Source: Sipunculus nudus
Taxonomy: Eukaryota > Annelida > Sipuncula > Golfingiida > Sipunculidae
NCBI GenBank assembly: GCA_026874595.1
Contig: CM049317.1
Coordinates: forward strand, 50,248,401 to 50,312,400
DNA: 64,000 bases
Direction of reading: 5' to 3'
The translations under genes were made by a program, and so were the position numbers. Below the pieces are notes generated by a model. That model saw only the letters and a program-made list of their open reading frames with translations, ran no database searches and was not told where the DNA came from. Shown piece by piece: positions 32,001 through 43,122 of the stretch (position 1 is its first letter; each line of letters opens with the position of its first letter).

Positions 32001-32988
32001 AGACTACGGACAAAAGAGTGATCGCTATAGCTCACATGACTTCTGTAACTGTATTTTTACACTCATATGCTGGGAAAAGCGAAACATTTGTTGGAAAATA
32101 GCAATTTCGTTTTCACGTTAATCACTATGACAGACGAGGCTGAGAGTAGCGATGGGAAAGGTTGAAAAGACACTGCATCAGGGTTAGACGTAGCGTGAAT
32201 TATTATGTCAGGGCTGTGTGTATGAGAGAGAGAGGGAGAGAGAGAGAGGGAGTTAAGGTTGCGAGCAGAGTAGACAATTGAGAAGGGCACTTGAAGCACT
32301 TGAAGTTTATGATTCCATTATGTACAGTGAGCCTACGCTACGGTAAGTTTCCAGTAAAGAGGGTTCATTTAGTGTGAAGGCTTTGTCGGTTACATACTTT
32401 AGGTTATATTTCTGTTTTCGGTTTTACTACCCGTTATACCAATATAAGCGACTCTAACCTTGTTATAAATTAGCTTTCTTATATTACATGAAACCTTATT
32501 ATGGGTAAACCACAGGTTCGTTTTGGTGCACAATGTTAAACACGTGGTTACGCAAAGGGACACAAATATACAATAAACACACGTTTAACGTTTATATTCG
32601 TATATTATCAACGTTTGTTATCTCTATGTCCATTAGTCTGATAATTTGATTTTATCATTGGTAGTATACGTTAAAAGATATTACTAATGAAGGCAAAATT
32701 AGTTACTTCTTTAACAGGTTATCGGCCACCTTAACCATGCTACTGTGGGTATGCTGGTGTTGTGCTTACATACCGATATCAGGACCATAAAAAGCAATTA
32801 TGTTGCAGGATCACATATCTATCTATCTAACAGTAACATGAGGGCAAGTCGCATGTAGGTCATCATACATCCTGGTCTGGTAACATTGCGGTATTTACTA
32901 AAACGCAATTAATGGGAATATTTACTTTCATCACAAACTGGTTCATACTCATTCTAATATCTATCTGAGAGCATTCATACCACAAAAG

Positions 32989-33049
32989 ATGCAGCATATA
33001 CTAACTCTTTGGTTTCTGTACCATGTTGCATCGGCTGAAGATATAAACG
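32989..33049 (+). CDS. Unit 2 signal-peptide exon 2
   Basis: Same 20 codons and phase 1 donor as 25856-25916. The next acceptor in the same orientation is the CTLD 1 exon of unit 3 at 36716, which leads into the complete gene C. This exon is thus a candidate alternative first exon and promoter for gene C, about 2.7 kb upstream of gene C's own signal-peptide exon. Confidence 0.7.
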
Positions 33050-35653
33050 GTAAGTGTACACGCGATTAACCACCGTTTTTCTTCTGAACTTTTGATTTTA
33101 TGCTTTCGGTCTGCTACTTCCGTTTAAAGATCGAAGCACAAGAGTGAATAATATGGCATAACGTAAGTTCACTTTGTTAACAGATCAATGATTTTTAACC
33201 ACTTGTTAATATGCAGTGCCAAGACTCGTCAGAGGGGTTAGATTATTTTCTCTGGTTTAAGGATTGAAATGATACAGTAGATACCATTATTTAGGCATGT
33301 CGTATAATTTCTTTCAACCCATAATGTAGGTGATGCTTAAATACTTCTGAATTTGCAGCATGGTCTTCACGTAGAATATGTATGTGCTTCAAGATTGTGC
33401 ATAAGGAATTATTATTAACTGAACTTATGACGTAAACCGATGTTGGGAATATTTTCTCCCCGTAACAGATAAATAGATCGTCTTGTTGTATTTTAAGTTT
33501 TAATAGGAAAGGAAACTTTTATTCAAATGATTATTTTTATTTATGGGACGAGTAGACAGGATGATTGAGTAAATTGGATTTAACCAGAAGAGGGGAATAT
33601 AATCGCTCATTGTGATGTGTACAAATATGTTGGTTGTAGCCCCTTTCTTAAACAGGACCTTCCATAATTAGTTTAACTAAAGGGGTGCCGGTACAAAGTT
33701 GTTCTGCACAGGAGGCAGGAGTTTAAACAATTTTATCCATCTCCATGCATGTTGTCCAGGCTGTTCTTCATCTTGCCCACTTAGTTAATATACTATATTA
33801 GTTTTAGCACAAGGACAGATATGAAAATTGTTTCCAGTATTGAGCACCAGATGGCGATGCCTTCCCGGTCCAGGAAACACACTAAAAAGGGATGTGAAAC
33901 GGCTGCCCAGTTCTCTCTCCAGATAATTAGATTTTGATCCTTTGTTTCATATTAAACATATAACCATTAATGTGTAAACATTGTTTGATGTTCAAATGAA
34001 GCTGAAATAAAAGAAAGCACAGTGTTGTTTAATTTCACTTATAAGACAAAGCGTTATATGGGCTAATATTGTTTTCCTATTTGTAACGCATGATTAAAAG
34101 ATCCTTACTTGCAAGGCATGGGTCTCTGTGCTGACAGCATTTTTTTTTATTCACGCTACATTGCAGTTATCAATGTCTTCATACTTGATTTATCTCTCCA
34201 TGTGTTAAGCAAAGGCAATTTTACACGAGCTAGCTTTTAGATTGGCCGATAGATGTCATATTGGTAAATATCCCGTACCGCATAGTGCGTGTGTATAACG
34301 AGAATGCTAGGTGCAGAAAGCAAAAGTTGCTTTATCATAGTATGCAAAGAATGTGTTGAGTGGCTGCTATGTTCATGGCGTAAAGGTTGTGTTTAAAGTA
34401 GCGTCGTCGTTTGTAAACCCTAAATGAATCGTTTTTGTGGAAATGGGGGTACAATTAGGTCTTTCATTTCCAATATACTTGTGAAAAGGTGAATCCGGTT
34501 ACATTATGAATTGTCAGCATAAACTTAATAAATTAATTAACAAACCTACACACGTCCGAGGAGGCTTGGTACTGAGGCAGGCAGTGTGTACTAATAGGGA
34601 AGACCCGATCACACCCGCCCGTGACTGACAACTGTGTAACAAATGAACCGCTTACAGTCGAAGAAAGAGCTGATCGGCTCGCATAGGTTTATCTCTTCTA
34701 ATTGGTCTTGGCCTAACGACATTAATGTCGTTAGTTGGTACAGAAATACGACAATCATGCAAATAACCGACTCCAAGGACCAGTAACTATCTGGCAGATG
34801 TCATCGTTTTAACAAGCTGGGCGGGCGCGTCCGGCAGTTTTTCCTGCCGCCCGTCAGATGACTAGAAAGTGTCTATGTCCGCCAGGCAATAACATTTTAA
34901 AATATTTAGGCCGTGAAAAAAAGGCGTGCACTTTTTCTCGTTGTGTTTTATCAGTGTTTCTATTAATGACCCCTATCGAATATATGTGAAGTGTATGTGT
35001 GCTAAGCTAGATGACATCCAGTGGATATTTAATAGCAGGTACTCATTCACAATGTGCCGTATTTAGTTAATGTCAATGAATTCATTTTCTCGTTTAAAGT
35101 AATGAACGTAGCCGCTAGCGCCACCTCGTATCAGTATGAAAGACTAATGCTTCTATTACTAACGAAATCATATAACGCGCCAAACGACGTTTGATTGGCT
35201 CATGATGATGAACGTCGTGAATATTTGAATATATTTGAAAGTATCTGAGTATAGTAAATCAGGGTCAGTGTTGAGTTAATTTAGTGTGTCATGACTGTGT
35301 ATGCGAGAGGGAGAGACAGACAGACAGACAGAGAGTAAAGGCTCTAAGCTCAGATAATAACGGAGTAGTCCAGATTTAGTCTGTGACACTAGTGAGTAGA
35401 GTGAGCCTGAGCTGAAAGAAGGAAGTAAAATTATCAGCATAGAGAACTCATTAAGTGTGAGGGTTGTATGCCCAACGTATTCCCCCGTGCAAAATATTAC
35501 CATGGAGGCCTGTCACATCTAGATGTGATATATATCCTGGATTGGATAATTCGTGTTTATTACCGATACGTGGTAAAACCGCATCTGTGTTTTGTCATCA
35601 TCAGCTGTCTTTCATCCTTCAAGTAAATATATGAGAGAATCCACTCTACAAAG

Positions 35654-35714
35654 ATGATGTATATACTAAACATCTGGTTTCTGTACCATTCAGTATTGGC
35701 TGAAGATATAAAGA
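35654..35714 (+). CDS. Gene C exon 1: signal peptide
   Basis: Unit 3 copy of signal-peptide exon 1, with the same 20 codons as units 1 and 2, donor 'A|GTAAGT'. Directs the receptor to the secretory pathway; cleavage expected near VLA-EDIK. Confidence 0.75.
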
Positions 35715-38700
35715 GTAAGTATAAAAGCTGATAACCTGTACTTGTTCACTTTGTCTTTTGCTTTTGTGTAGGCTGCCTTTATGATCGACGCCGCAGTGAA
35801 TAGTGAATATAAATAATTTAGTATAACAAAAGTTCCTATCACAAACTAGGAAAATGCCTTATGATGCAAAGAGGAAACCATTGTTTCCATCAGATCTTAA
35901 TATTCCTGAATGTTACTCATAAATGGAATCGGAAAACGGTAGAATGCGACGCTAAAATAGTATCTTATTACGTTGTTGCTAACATCTACATCAAATTACG
36001 CATTAAATATACTGACGTGAAAAAAAGATCAAAAGACCATACCCCTACAATAAGATGAACTGAACTCAACAAATACCATAGAAAAAATTGGTACTATGAG
36101 CTATTCACAGTCTCATGCCGTCAACTATTTTCAATGTTCGCGTTAAAGTTTTTAATTATGCTGTATTAATGCATGGGCCCGGTAAAACTCGTATCCCGCA
36201 CTCTATATACAATATTTTGCTAATTGTGCGAGCTGAGGCTGCCTTGTGATGGATGACCACTTCGATGAGAGGGACATTTTTTAATACCTCCTCAAACAAA
36301 GAAAGTGTGACAAATCCTAAAAGACCGTAAACCTTCTTTTGTGTTTCTATGATACAGACATTACCGATGCCTTTTAACTAAGAGCGGTTCATCTTTTTTT
36401 AATAATCAGTGTAACACGTGTATAGTATGTTTATTAGACAATTAATCAAAAGCGGCCAGGATTATAACCATGAAATCTACTAGTCAACAGCTGATAATCA
36501 GCGTCTGAAATCACAAACCCTTGAATAGATTGATTATATGTAGAAATTTATAATGCATTTATGCCGGTTTTGTTAACCGCAGGCCAAATGTTATGCATAT
36601 TCTGGGTGAGTGGGGATCAAAATATTTTCCCGGAATGTTCTGTTTTTCGAAAACCAATGACACAAAGTTTCCATTTAATATTCTATTTCAAACTATTATG
36701 GTCTCACCATTACAGACTGTAGTGACAGCGCATCCATAGACACATATTGTTATATCCTCGGAAATGCCAGCTGGAAACATGCCCAAGAGAGATGTAACAG
36801 CTACGGAAGTGACGTAGGTCTACCTGAGGACCAATCTCGAGAGGATCATCAGCGTCTGCTCAAAACCATGGCTGACCTGAAGCTAGAGACCATTTGGCTC
36901 TCACTGAGGAAAAAGGAACTGGACAAATGGACCTGGATAAACAATGGTTCAGGTTAATATCAAATGTTTCGCCACTTATACATAAACAAAATAATATCAT
37001 TTTAAAAGTCGACACATTGCAACGGCATAACAGGTTGGGTACTCTTAGTCATGTAACTTGAATATGGATACTGTTTATAGTCATGCTCGTCAAAGGTAGC
37101 ACAGCTTGCAAAATGCCAAATATATAAAATCCATCAAATCCACCCAAAAATTATTTGAAATCCATATTAGGCCCATAAACTATATATCATTCTAAATATG
37201 GTATAGAGTTCTTTCTGATAGTATACACCTTTCTGACGGTATGTATTTTTTTTATGTTTCTCATTTATCATGTCTCTATCTAAATAAAACTGACATGTTG
37301 ATACTTTGATTCAATAACACCTTTGAGATTATGTCCTGTAGCTTAATATTAGTCGAGTAAAAGGTAGCTCACTACTAATGGGTGCTTAAAAAGCATATCT
37401 TTTTTAAATATTACAAAGTCATGTGAATATAAACGAATACTAGAGAAACATGTATTGCATAAGAAAAAAACGCTGCACCGTGTTTAAAATAATATAAACT
37501 TTATGGGGTCTATAATGAATTTAAATCAACTTAATTTTAGACATAGGTTATTTTAGCTAAATGGGTTATCTTAATTACATCTGATACATTTGCCCTCAGG
37601 ACGTTATCCCAGGAGGGGAGCGCAAGATGGCCGATGCGGAGTATATGTTTTGGTTGATGATGGCTTTGATGTATACAAAGTTCACTGCTTTTCCTCAATG
37701 CCCTCCCAATACGCCTGCGTTCACAATGGTAATGCTATACTTGAACAATATGTCATTTCCTATTTGTTGCATTTTTTTCTTCTTCTATAATTAGCTTCTT
37801 ACAGATATTTATTCTTATAATAATATGTCCTCTGTTTTCCGACATGTTCACCAATCAGCTTGCAGTTTTAAAAAAATGTCTGTAAATGCCGCTCATGGTT
37901 GTGACAGTAGTTTATTAAAAACGTAACTGAAGTTGTTTCAAGAAAATTGGACATGTGTAAGAATATCGATTTTACTGATCCACACCTTAGAACTTTAAAG
38001 ATACAATGAACAATGTCGTTTTCTCGGAGTTATGACTAGAAAATTACTCTGCTGATGTTTATGTATTTAGGAAATCATAGATTTTTTTTTCAGCAAACGT
38101 TTTACTAGCACAAGCCTGAGTCTAGTTATGCTTTTACTGTTTAAATGAAGTTTGAGTAACTACTGTCCTATTTGAAATTAGAGGATACATCATTCAATAT
38201 GATTAATAGATTGGTCTAAGACCTCTAAATGTCACAGTCTGATAGATTAGGAAATAGGTAAACTACGATGAGAATGATTACTAAACCATATACATATGTC
38301 AAGTTTAATATACATCTCTAGCAAGTTTCATAAGAACAGAGAGAAACTGTGAATCTCTCAAGATTTCTTCGTTTTGCTTTTGGAAATCGCCCTGCAATAC
38401 CTCCGCTCCGCGGTCGTACGCCTCAAATACTATGTCAAAAATATATCTCATCTGAAAACGTTTGTTACTTAATTTAGATATTTAGTATCAACAGTTATGA
38501 TATGAGCCTTAAACAAATGGGCATACAGACTGACTTTGACATAAAAAATATATGCATGTACGGACATCTCAAAATGAAGTAGTTTGCACATCAAAATAGT
38601 CGTGCTAATAGACCAGTTCGCAGCAGGATTGACATCCTTTTGGAGAATGAATCATCTTTTATTTTCCAGGTTCCTTTTGCCCTTCTGTCGTCCCAAGGTA

Positions 38701-41700
38701 TAACTGTATTATCGTAGACACAAAGCCAGTGACGCTGCACGGAGGTGTGTATGACTGGTTCACAGCAAGGGCCATGTGTCGCAGCATCCGGTCAGAATTG
38801 GTTTATTATGAGAAAACTGGTTTTGAAAATCAATTCGGAAAAATTATGGAAGCCAGTCAAGCAGTATTTGTAGGACTGCACCGTGAGGAATGGCTCTTTC
38901 GTGGTCCTAAGGGAGGTAAGTAAACACCCCCCCCCCCCCCGGATTAAAAAAAATCCTGATCAGCTGGCCATTCTATTTAAGTATAGCCATGGCCATTTCC
39001 GTCATATCTATCATTGCCTTGTAATCCTTCAAAAATATATTAACTTATAACAAACGCAACTTTTACTTTTAAACTTGTTTTAAATTGTACCACAGTATAT
39101 TGCATTAGCTTGCTACACTTACCTAGGCTGTTATGAGATTAGAGTTTTTTCTATCGAGTAATATCGTTTATTTATTCATATAAAATCTTTGTAAATATGG
39201 GTTCTTTTATCCAGCATATCAAATCCGTACACAAGTTTACAGGTGCGGACAAATTCTATTTGTTGTTAGACCCAAAATGTTTTTGTCTCTGCCCTTTTAC
39301 AGATATCAGTGTGGGACGTCAAACTTTTTTCTCATATCTTTCACTATAAATTTCCGATTATAATTTCATATATATTTCTTAAGACCAAGTACTTAAAGAT
39401 AATAACAACACTTGTGCGAAAAAGGACATCATAGCGAACGAAAGTGTATACGGATTTTATTGTATTTTTAAGGATATTTGGCTGTGGCTTATATTGGTTA
39501 ATTTCTACTGTAAATCAAAATTTAAAAAAATAATGCCTTGGAAAGAAATTGACGATTGTGGTCCCACAGAAACCAACCTGATTTAGGCCTTAAATACATA
39601 AAAAATATGGCCTCAGATTCATGTTTGATTTTTTTAGCTTGCGGAACATCCATTTAACAAAGGGAACAGTCAGCATTTATATTAAGAAGTCTATATTTTA
39701 TTCATTCTGCTAACTCTTCCCTGCATCCAGATGAAGCAGATATGAAGACTGTATATTGGAAAAAGAGTGTTGAAAATAATCACAGTTGTGCCGTCTTGAA
39801 TCGCGTCAGTGAAATGTGGACTGCCTCAAGCTGTTACGCCCATCACCCCATTATCTGCCAAATTTGTAAGTCTACTTCACATGGCTACCCTACAAAATAA
39901 CATAGTAGAAAAGGTCATTAAATTAAAAGTTTAATGTATGTTAATACAAAGACCAAAAATGAAGTCAATCTGAAAATAGTTTAAATTCACATTCAAGGAT
40001 GCGTCGCATTTCCTAATATGGATTTACGAGGCTAATTTACAGTTGGTAATGAAAAGAACAACAACAAACATAGAAATCAAAGATGATTTATACGATTGGT
40101 ATGTTTGTACACTATATATGTCTTTACCTGAAAAAAATGTATAACCAATGATGGCAGGTCAGTTATTAACGATTTGTCTTAGAAGTCCTTACGGGAATTG
40201 TGAACATGGGGAATTCATTATATGAACATGCCATATAAATAGCTTCAGTAAATTTCAGTAAACACATTTTGATATTTCCGATAAGCCGAGCATTCCATAT
40301 GATGTTTACTGAAACACCCTGTTTATTACAAACGGTCGCTCTATGTGGTTATTGACCGTGATGACTAACGAAAGATAACGGGATTTGGGAATACTGTTGA
40401 GGACTCGAAATACCAAGACAGCCATTAATAAATAAATTTACGTGATTTGGGTCTAATATGTATTTTCTTTCATATTTGAAAATCTATTTCTACCAAAGAC
40501 AACCCCTCCGTCGACAACATACTAAGCAGTCAGTCTCATCGAAGCCCGACATGTGAAACTGCCTATTCAAATACAAGTGTAAGAATGAATCGTGCAGATG
40601 ACGGTAGGTTACTTCTAAGTTTGTAAGTTTGTAATATATGTAATGTAATATAATATAAATATATAATAAAAAAAATGCAAAGTCCTGTATAACGAGGCGA
40701 GTGGAATGTAAAAGGCTTCAATATAGTTAACTGTACCACACCACAAAGAAACAAACTCAAATTAGGTACAACGTGTGATCAACAGATCTGATATGACAAA
40801 TTGGGATGAATCTTCGACCTTCTTGGGTCTTATTCTATAATCCTCGAGTCTAAATTGAATACTTTAAAGACAAGTAAACTAAAGTTTTAGTACCGCGACC
40901 CACATGACCCTGCTCAAGTACAAGTAATATTTAGGTGCTATATGAAAATACAGTGTTAACGCTGGATATGCCTAGATGACAATAAGCCTAAGAATTTTTT
41001 TTTTTACAAACTCCGAGAAGCCCTTTAACTTGCGTTTACTGCTTACAGGCAATACAGAAAAAGTAGAATGTATTTTTTTCTTATTATCGTCTCTTTTGGA
41101 AATACGATTAATAACGTAAGCCTCAAGCAAACAGGTTTGTTTACTGTGCATCTACTCTTAGTACTTGTCAGTAATGAAAACCTTTTTTTTTTTTTTGTTC
41201 GGTAATTTCTTAATTCTCTATTCCTTCACATTAATTCACTATGACTGACTTTAACACGCATGCTTATCCGCATTTGCAATTTATAACAAATATTTATACA
41301 GCGAATTCAGCTGAAAGTCCACTTCAAGTGGTGACATTTGTAAAATTGGCCTGTTTAATGATAGTATGTCAGGAAGGGAATGCTAAACAGTGATGTAGTC
41401 GAGTCTACGCCTCTCCGAGTGCAAGTCCGAGTCCAGGCCACTCGATCCAAGTGATGTTGTCGAGTCTACACCACTCCAAATCCAAGTCCGAGTCCAATAC
41501 AAATATTCTTAAAAAGCAATGTAAATTACACATTTCACATATCATGTATATTTTAAGTTAGTTGACACATGCTTGAACAGTAATGTTTAATTACATTTAT
41601 AGCTCCCAGTGCTGAGCAAACCCTGGTATATATTCTTATATAATTTTTTAATGTCTTGTTTGTAGTACGCACATGTACATAAGTATTTATAATAGGTGAC

Positions 41701-43122
41701 AGATCTTTTTCTACCGGACTCAAGATAGACTGGACCGATTTTTCGCCTTTATTTCAGTATATCAGTATTTTTAGGTACTCGAGTCCAGGTCCGAGTACCT
41801 AAAAAGTGGTATCGAGTCCCAAACTCAAGTCCTACAACACAGATGGTAACCTTCCTATCTTAACTTCAGTGGATGCATGTCTGACGGCCAAGTGTGATTT
41901 TTTCTTAATGTTACATGTCTCTTCCGTTTAGATTTTATTTTATTTATCTGTTTTTTTTTCACTGTCTCTACACTGTTTAACTTTGATATACTGGTTGTTT
42001 ATTTAAGAAAGGTGTGATCATGTGTTTTGCAACTACATACACACTTAACAACAGCTTTTCTTCGGAAACAATATGTATAAATTTTATAAGATTATGGCTA
42101 TGGCTTGCTGAATAAATACTGTTTGGTTTATCGATTTCTTTAGGAAACCCACTCCTTCTTCTGGTTTCTCTTATATTCGTCGGTGTGATGATGACGTGTG
42201 TCATATTAAGCTTCCTAGCGGGGCGTAGATGAGGCATTAGGAACAGGTGATTATAATAATATATAAAGATGCTTACAGAACCTGCAGCTGAGTGGATAGA
42301 ATGATTGAAACTTAAGAAGTCAAATTCGTGGGAGCCTTGGTATCATTGTAGAATACGACAATACGACACACAACTTCGGTTCTAATGTGCGTTCAAGCTA
42401 ATCAAGGAAGTGAAATGTAACCATACGTTAAACCTTAAACTTCTTTGATCTCAAATGGTGTGTTTTCAATTTCTCTTATAACTTAAATAAACTAATAAAC
42501 AATCATCATGCAATCTTCTTTTTGAATGATATTGTAATTTTTGTTTACAGATAAACTGATCCAGAAACAGTTTTTCTTAAGGTATCCATTAATGTTCGAG
42601 CACGCAGTGTCAATATTTTCCTTTCGGTTAGTTACTTTTTGTGTTTGCAGAAGCACAAGACACGAAGATGATACTACATATTATGCAGAAATTAAAGACA
42701 ATGAGTTTTTGGCCAATGATAACAAACAGAGATCAAAGCACAGGACTCAACAGGAAAGCAAATTAATCTCAGATGCCATCCAAGTTCCCTCCGACAGAAC
42801 GAAGAAGAATTTGCACGAAAATCAATCCCCCGGTAAACAATCACAAAGTAATTCCAGAGCGTTAAATTCAAACGAAAATCGGAGACATGGATGTAAAGGG
42901 GAATGTAAATCAATCACTGATTACGAAGAACGCGCAAACAATGCCGCAGAATATATGTACTGCCACCAGGTGAACACAGTACCTATAAGGACATCCGATG
43001 CCAGATGTACTCAGGAGTCAGGGTATGCCAGGCAGTTTGATAAATGTGATCCTAAAATGGTTAGTCTGGGTGATGATGACACAATCATGGTACCGAACCC
43101 CGTGTATGTATCAGCAATGTAA
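35654..43122 (+). CDS. Gene C: two-CTLD transmembrane receptor (8 exons)
   Basis: Exons 35654-35714, 36716-36952, 37600-37728, 38670-38915, 39731-39865, 40499-40603, 42144-42246 and 42651-43122. All have GT-AG borders, and all internal junctions are phase 1 except the last (phase 2). Layout: signal peptide, CTLD 1, CTLD 2, ~35-residue stalk, transmembrane helix, ~157-residue cytoplasmic tail. An in-frame TGA at 42230-42232, right after the membrane segment, would end the protein at 333 residues; with a sense codon there the product would be 495 residues. Neither CTLD has EPN/QPD or WND, so calcium-dependent sugar binding is unlikely. It is probably an innate immune or cell-recognition receptor, an inference from family and architecture. 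Confidence 0.75.
36716..36952 (+). CDS. Gene C exon 2: N-terminal half of CTLD 1
   Basis: 237 bp, phase 1 to 1. Encodes SDSASIDTYCY, then SWKHAQERC, GSDVGLPEDQSREDHQRLLK and WLSLRKKELDKWTWINN. Joined to exon 1, the mature protein starts near EDIKNCSDS. Differs from unit 1 in one residue (Ser for Phe) and from unit 2 in one (Gln for Lys). Confidence 0.85.
37600..37728 (+). CDS. Gene C exon 3: C-terminal half of CTLD 1
   Basis: 129 bp, phase 1 to 1. Encodes DGRCGVYVLVDDGFDVYKVH, then C-FSSMPSQYAC. It has three residue changes not in units 1 and 2 (Asp to Val, Asp to Tyr, Ala to Val), all in the loop between the first two cysteines, where CTLD ligand contacts often lie. Confidence 0.85.
38670..38915 (+). 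CDS. Gene C exon 4: N-terminal half of CTLD 2
   Basis: 246 bp (82 codons, phase 1 to 1), acceptor 'tttccag', donor 'G|GTAAGT'. Encodes CPSVVPRYNCIIVD, then YDWFTARAMCRSIRSELVYY and FVGLHREEWLFRG, i.e. the 'W..A..MC' and 'GL..e.W' CTLD landmarks. The first such exon downstream of the three tandem units. A poly-C run (38927-38940) lies just inside the next intron. Confidence 0.85.
39731..39865 (+). CDS. Gene C exon 5: C-terminal half of CTLD 2
   Basis: 135 bp (45 codons, phase 1 to 1), acceptor 'catccag', donor 'T|GTAAGT'. Encodes TVYWKKSVENNHSCAVLNRV, then EMWTASSCYAHHPIICQ, with the conserved Trp and three cysteines of a CTLD end. Confidence 0.85.
40499..40603 (+). CDS. Gene C exon 6: extracellular stalk
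   Basis: 105 bp (35 codons, phase 1 to 1), acceptor 'ccaaag', donor 'G|GTAGGT'. Encodes a Ser/Thr/Asn-rich stretch (NPSVDNILSSQSHRSPTCET, then AYSNTSVRMN) with one Cys and an NTS N-glycosylation site. Identified by phase and by a matching remnant in gene B (10911). No domain is recognised. The single Cys could allow dimer formation. Confidence 0.55.
41380..41850. mobile_element. hAT-type MITE in gene C intron (body 41388-41842)
   Basis: Ends CAGTGATGTAG and CTACAACACAG are imperfect inverted repeats (9 of 11). They are flanked by 8 bp near-duplications atgctaaa (41380-41387) and atggtaac (41843-41850). The interior is made of degenerate 'cgagtcc'/'aagtccgagtc' repeats. At the matching place gene D has a single 'ggaatggtagcctcc' and no element, which supports a clean insertion. 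It is too short to encode a transposase (455 bp). Confidence 0.65.
42144..42246 (+). CDS. Gene C exon 7: transmembrane segment with TGA
   Basis: 103 bp, entering in phase 1 and leaving in phase 2. Encodes NPLLLLVSLIFVGVMMTCVI, then LSFLAGRR, a single membrane helix with a basic stop-transfer, followed by TGA at 42230-42232. In the paralogous gene D exon (57299-57401, same length) the same codon is TAT. If the stop is used, the receptor has almost no cytoplasmic part. Confidence 0.75.
42651..43122 (+). CDS. Gene C exon 8: cytoplasmic tail with YxxI and NPxY
   Basis: Acceptor 'tttgcag', then one base completing a codon, an open tail and TAA. Near the membrane is HEDDTTYYAEIKD, an acidic run followed by YAEI, like a hemITAM or a Src-family SH2 site (pYEEI type). 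The end is PNPVYVSAM, an NPxY motif of the kind used for PTB binding and clathrin uptake. The middle is hydrophilic (His, Asn, Gln, Ser, Lys) with two CKxxCK-like cysteines. The frame is intact despite the TGA upstream. Function in signalling and endocytosis is inferred from the motifs only. Confidence 0.65.

Larger units (their letters stand above)
27452..34583 (+). repeat. Tandem unit 2 of the lectin array (7132 bp)
   Basis: Same contents and order as unit 1. Shorter by 62 bp, mainly from one deletion in the intron after the first CTLD exon (near 29865). Directly adjoins unit 3. Confidence 0.95.
34584..38557 (+). repeat. Tandem unit 3, partial (3974 bp)
   Basis: Homology to units 1 and 2 is continuous until 'aatatatgcat' at 38557, then stops abruptly; the units go on with 'aaagttgccc' and unit 3 with 'gtacggacat'. 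The break lies in the intron after the second CTLD 1 exon. This is the unit joined to the rest of gene C, and so could be either the source of the array or its last copy. Confidence 0.95.
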
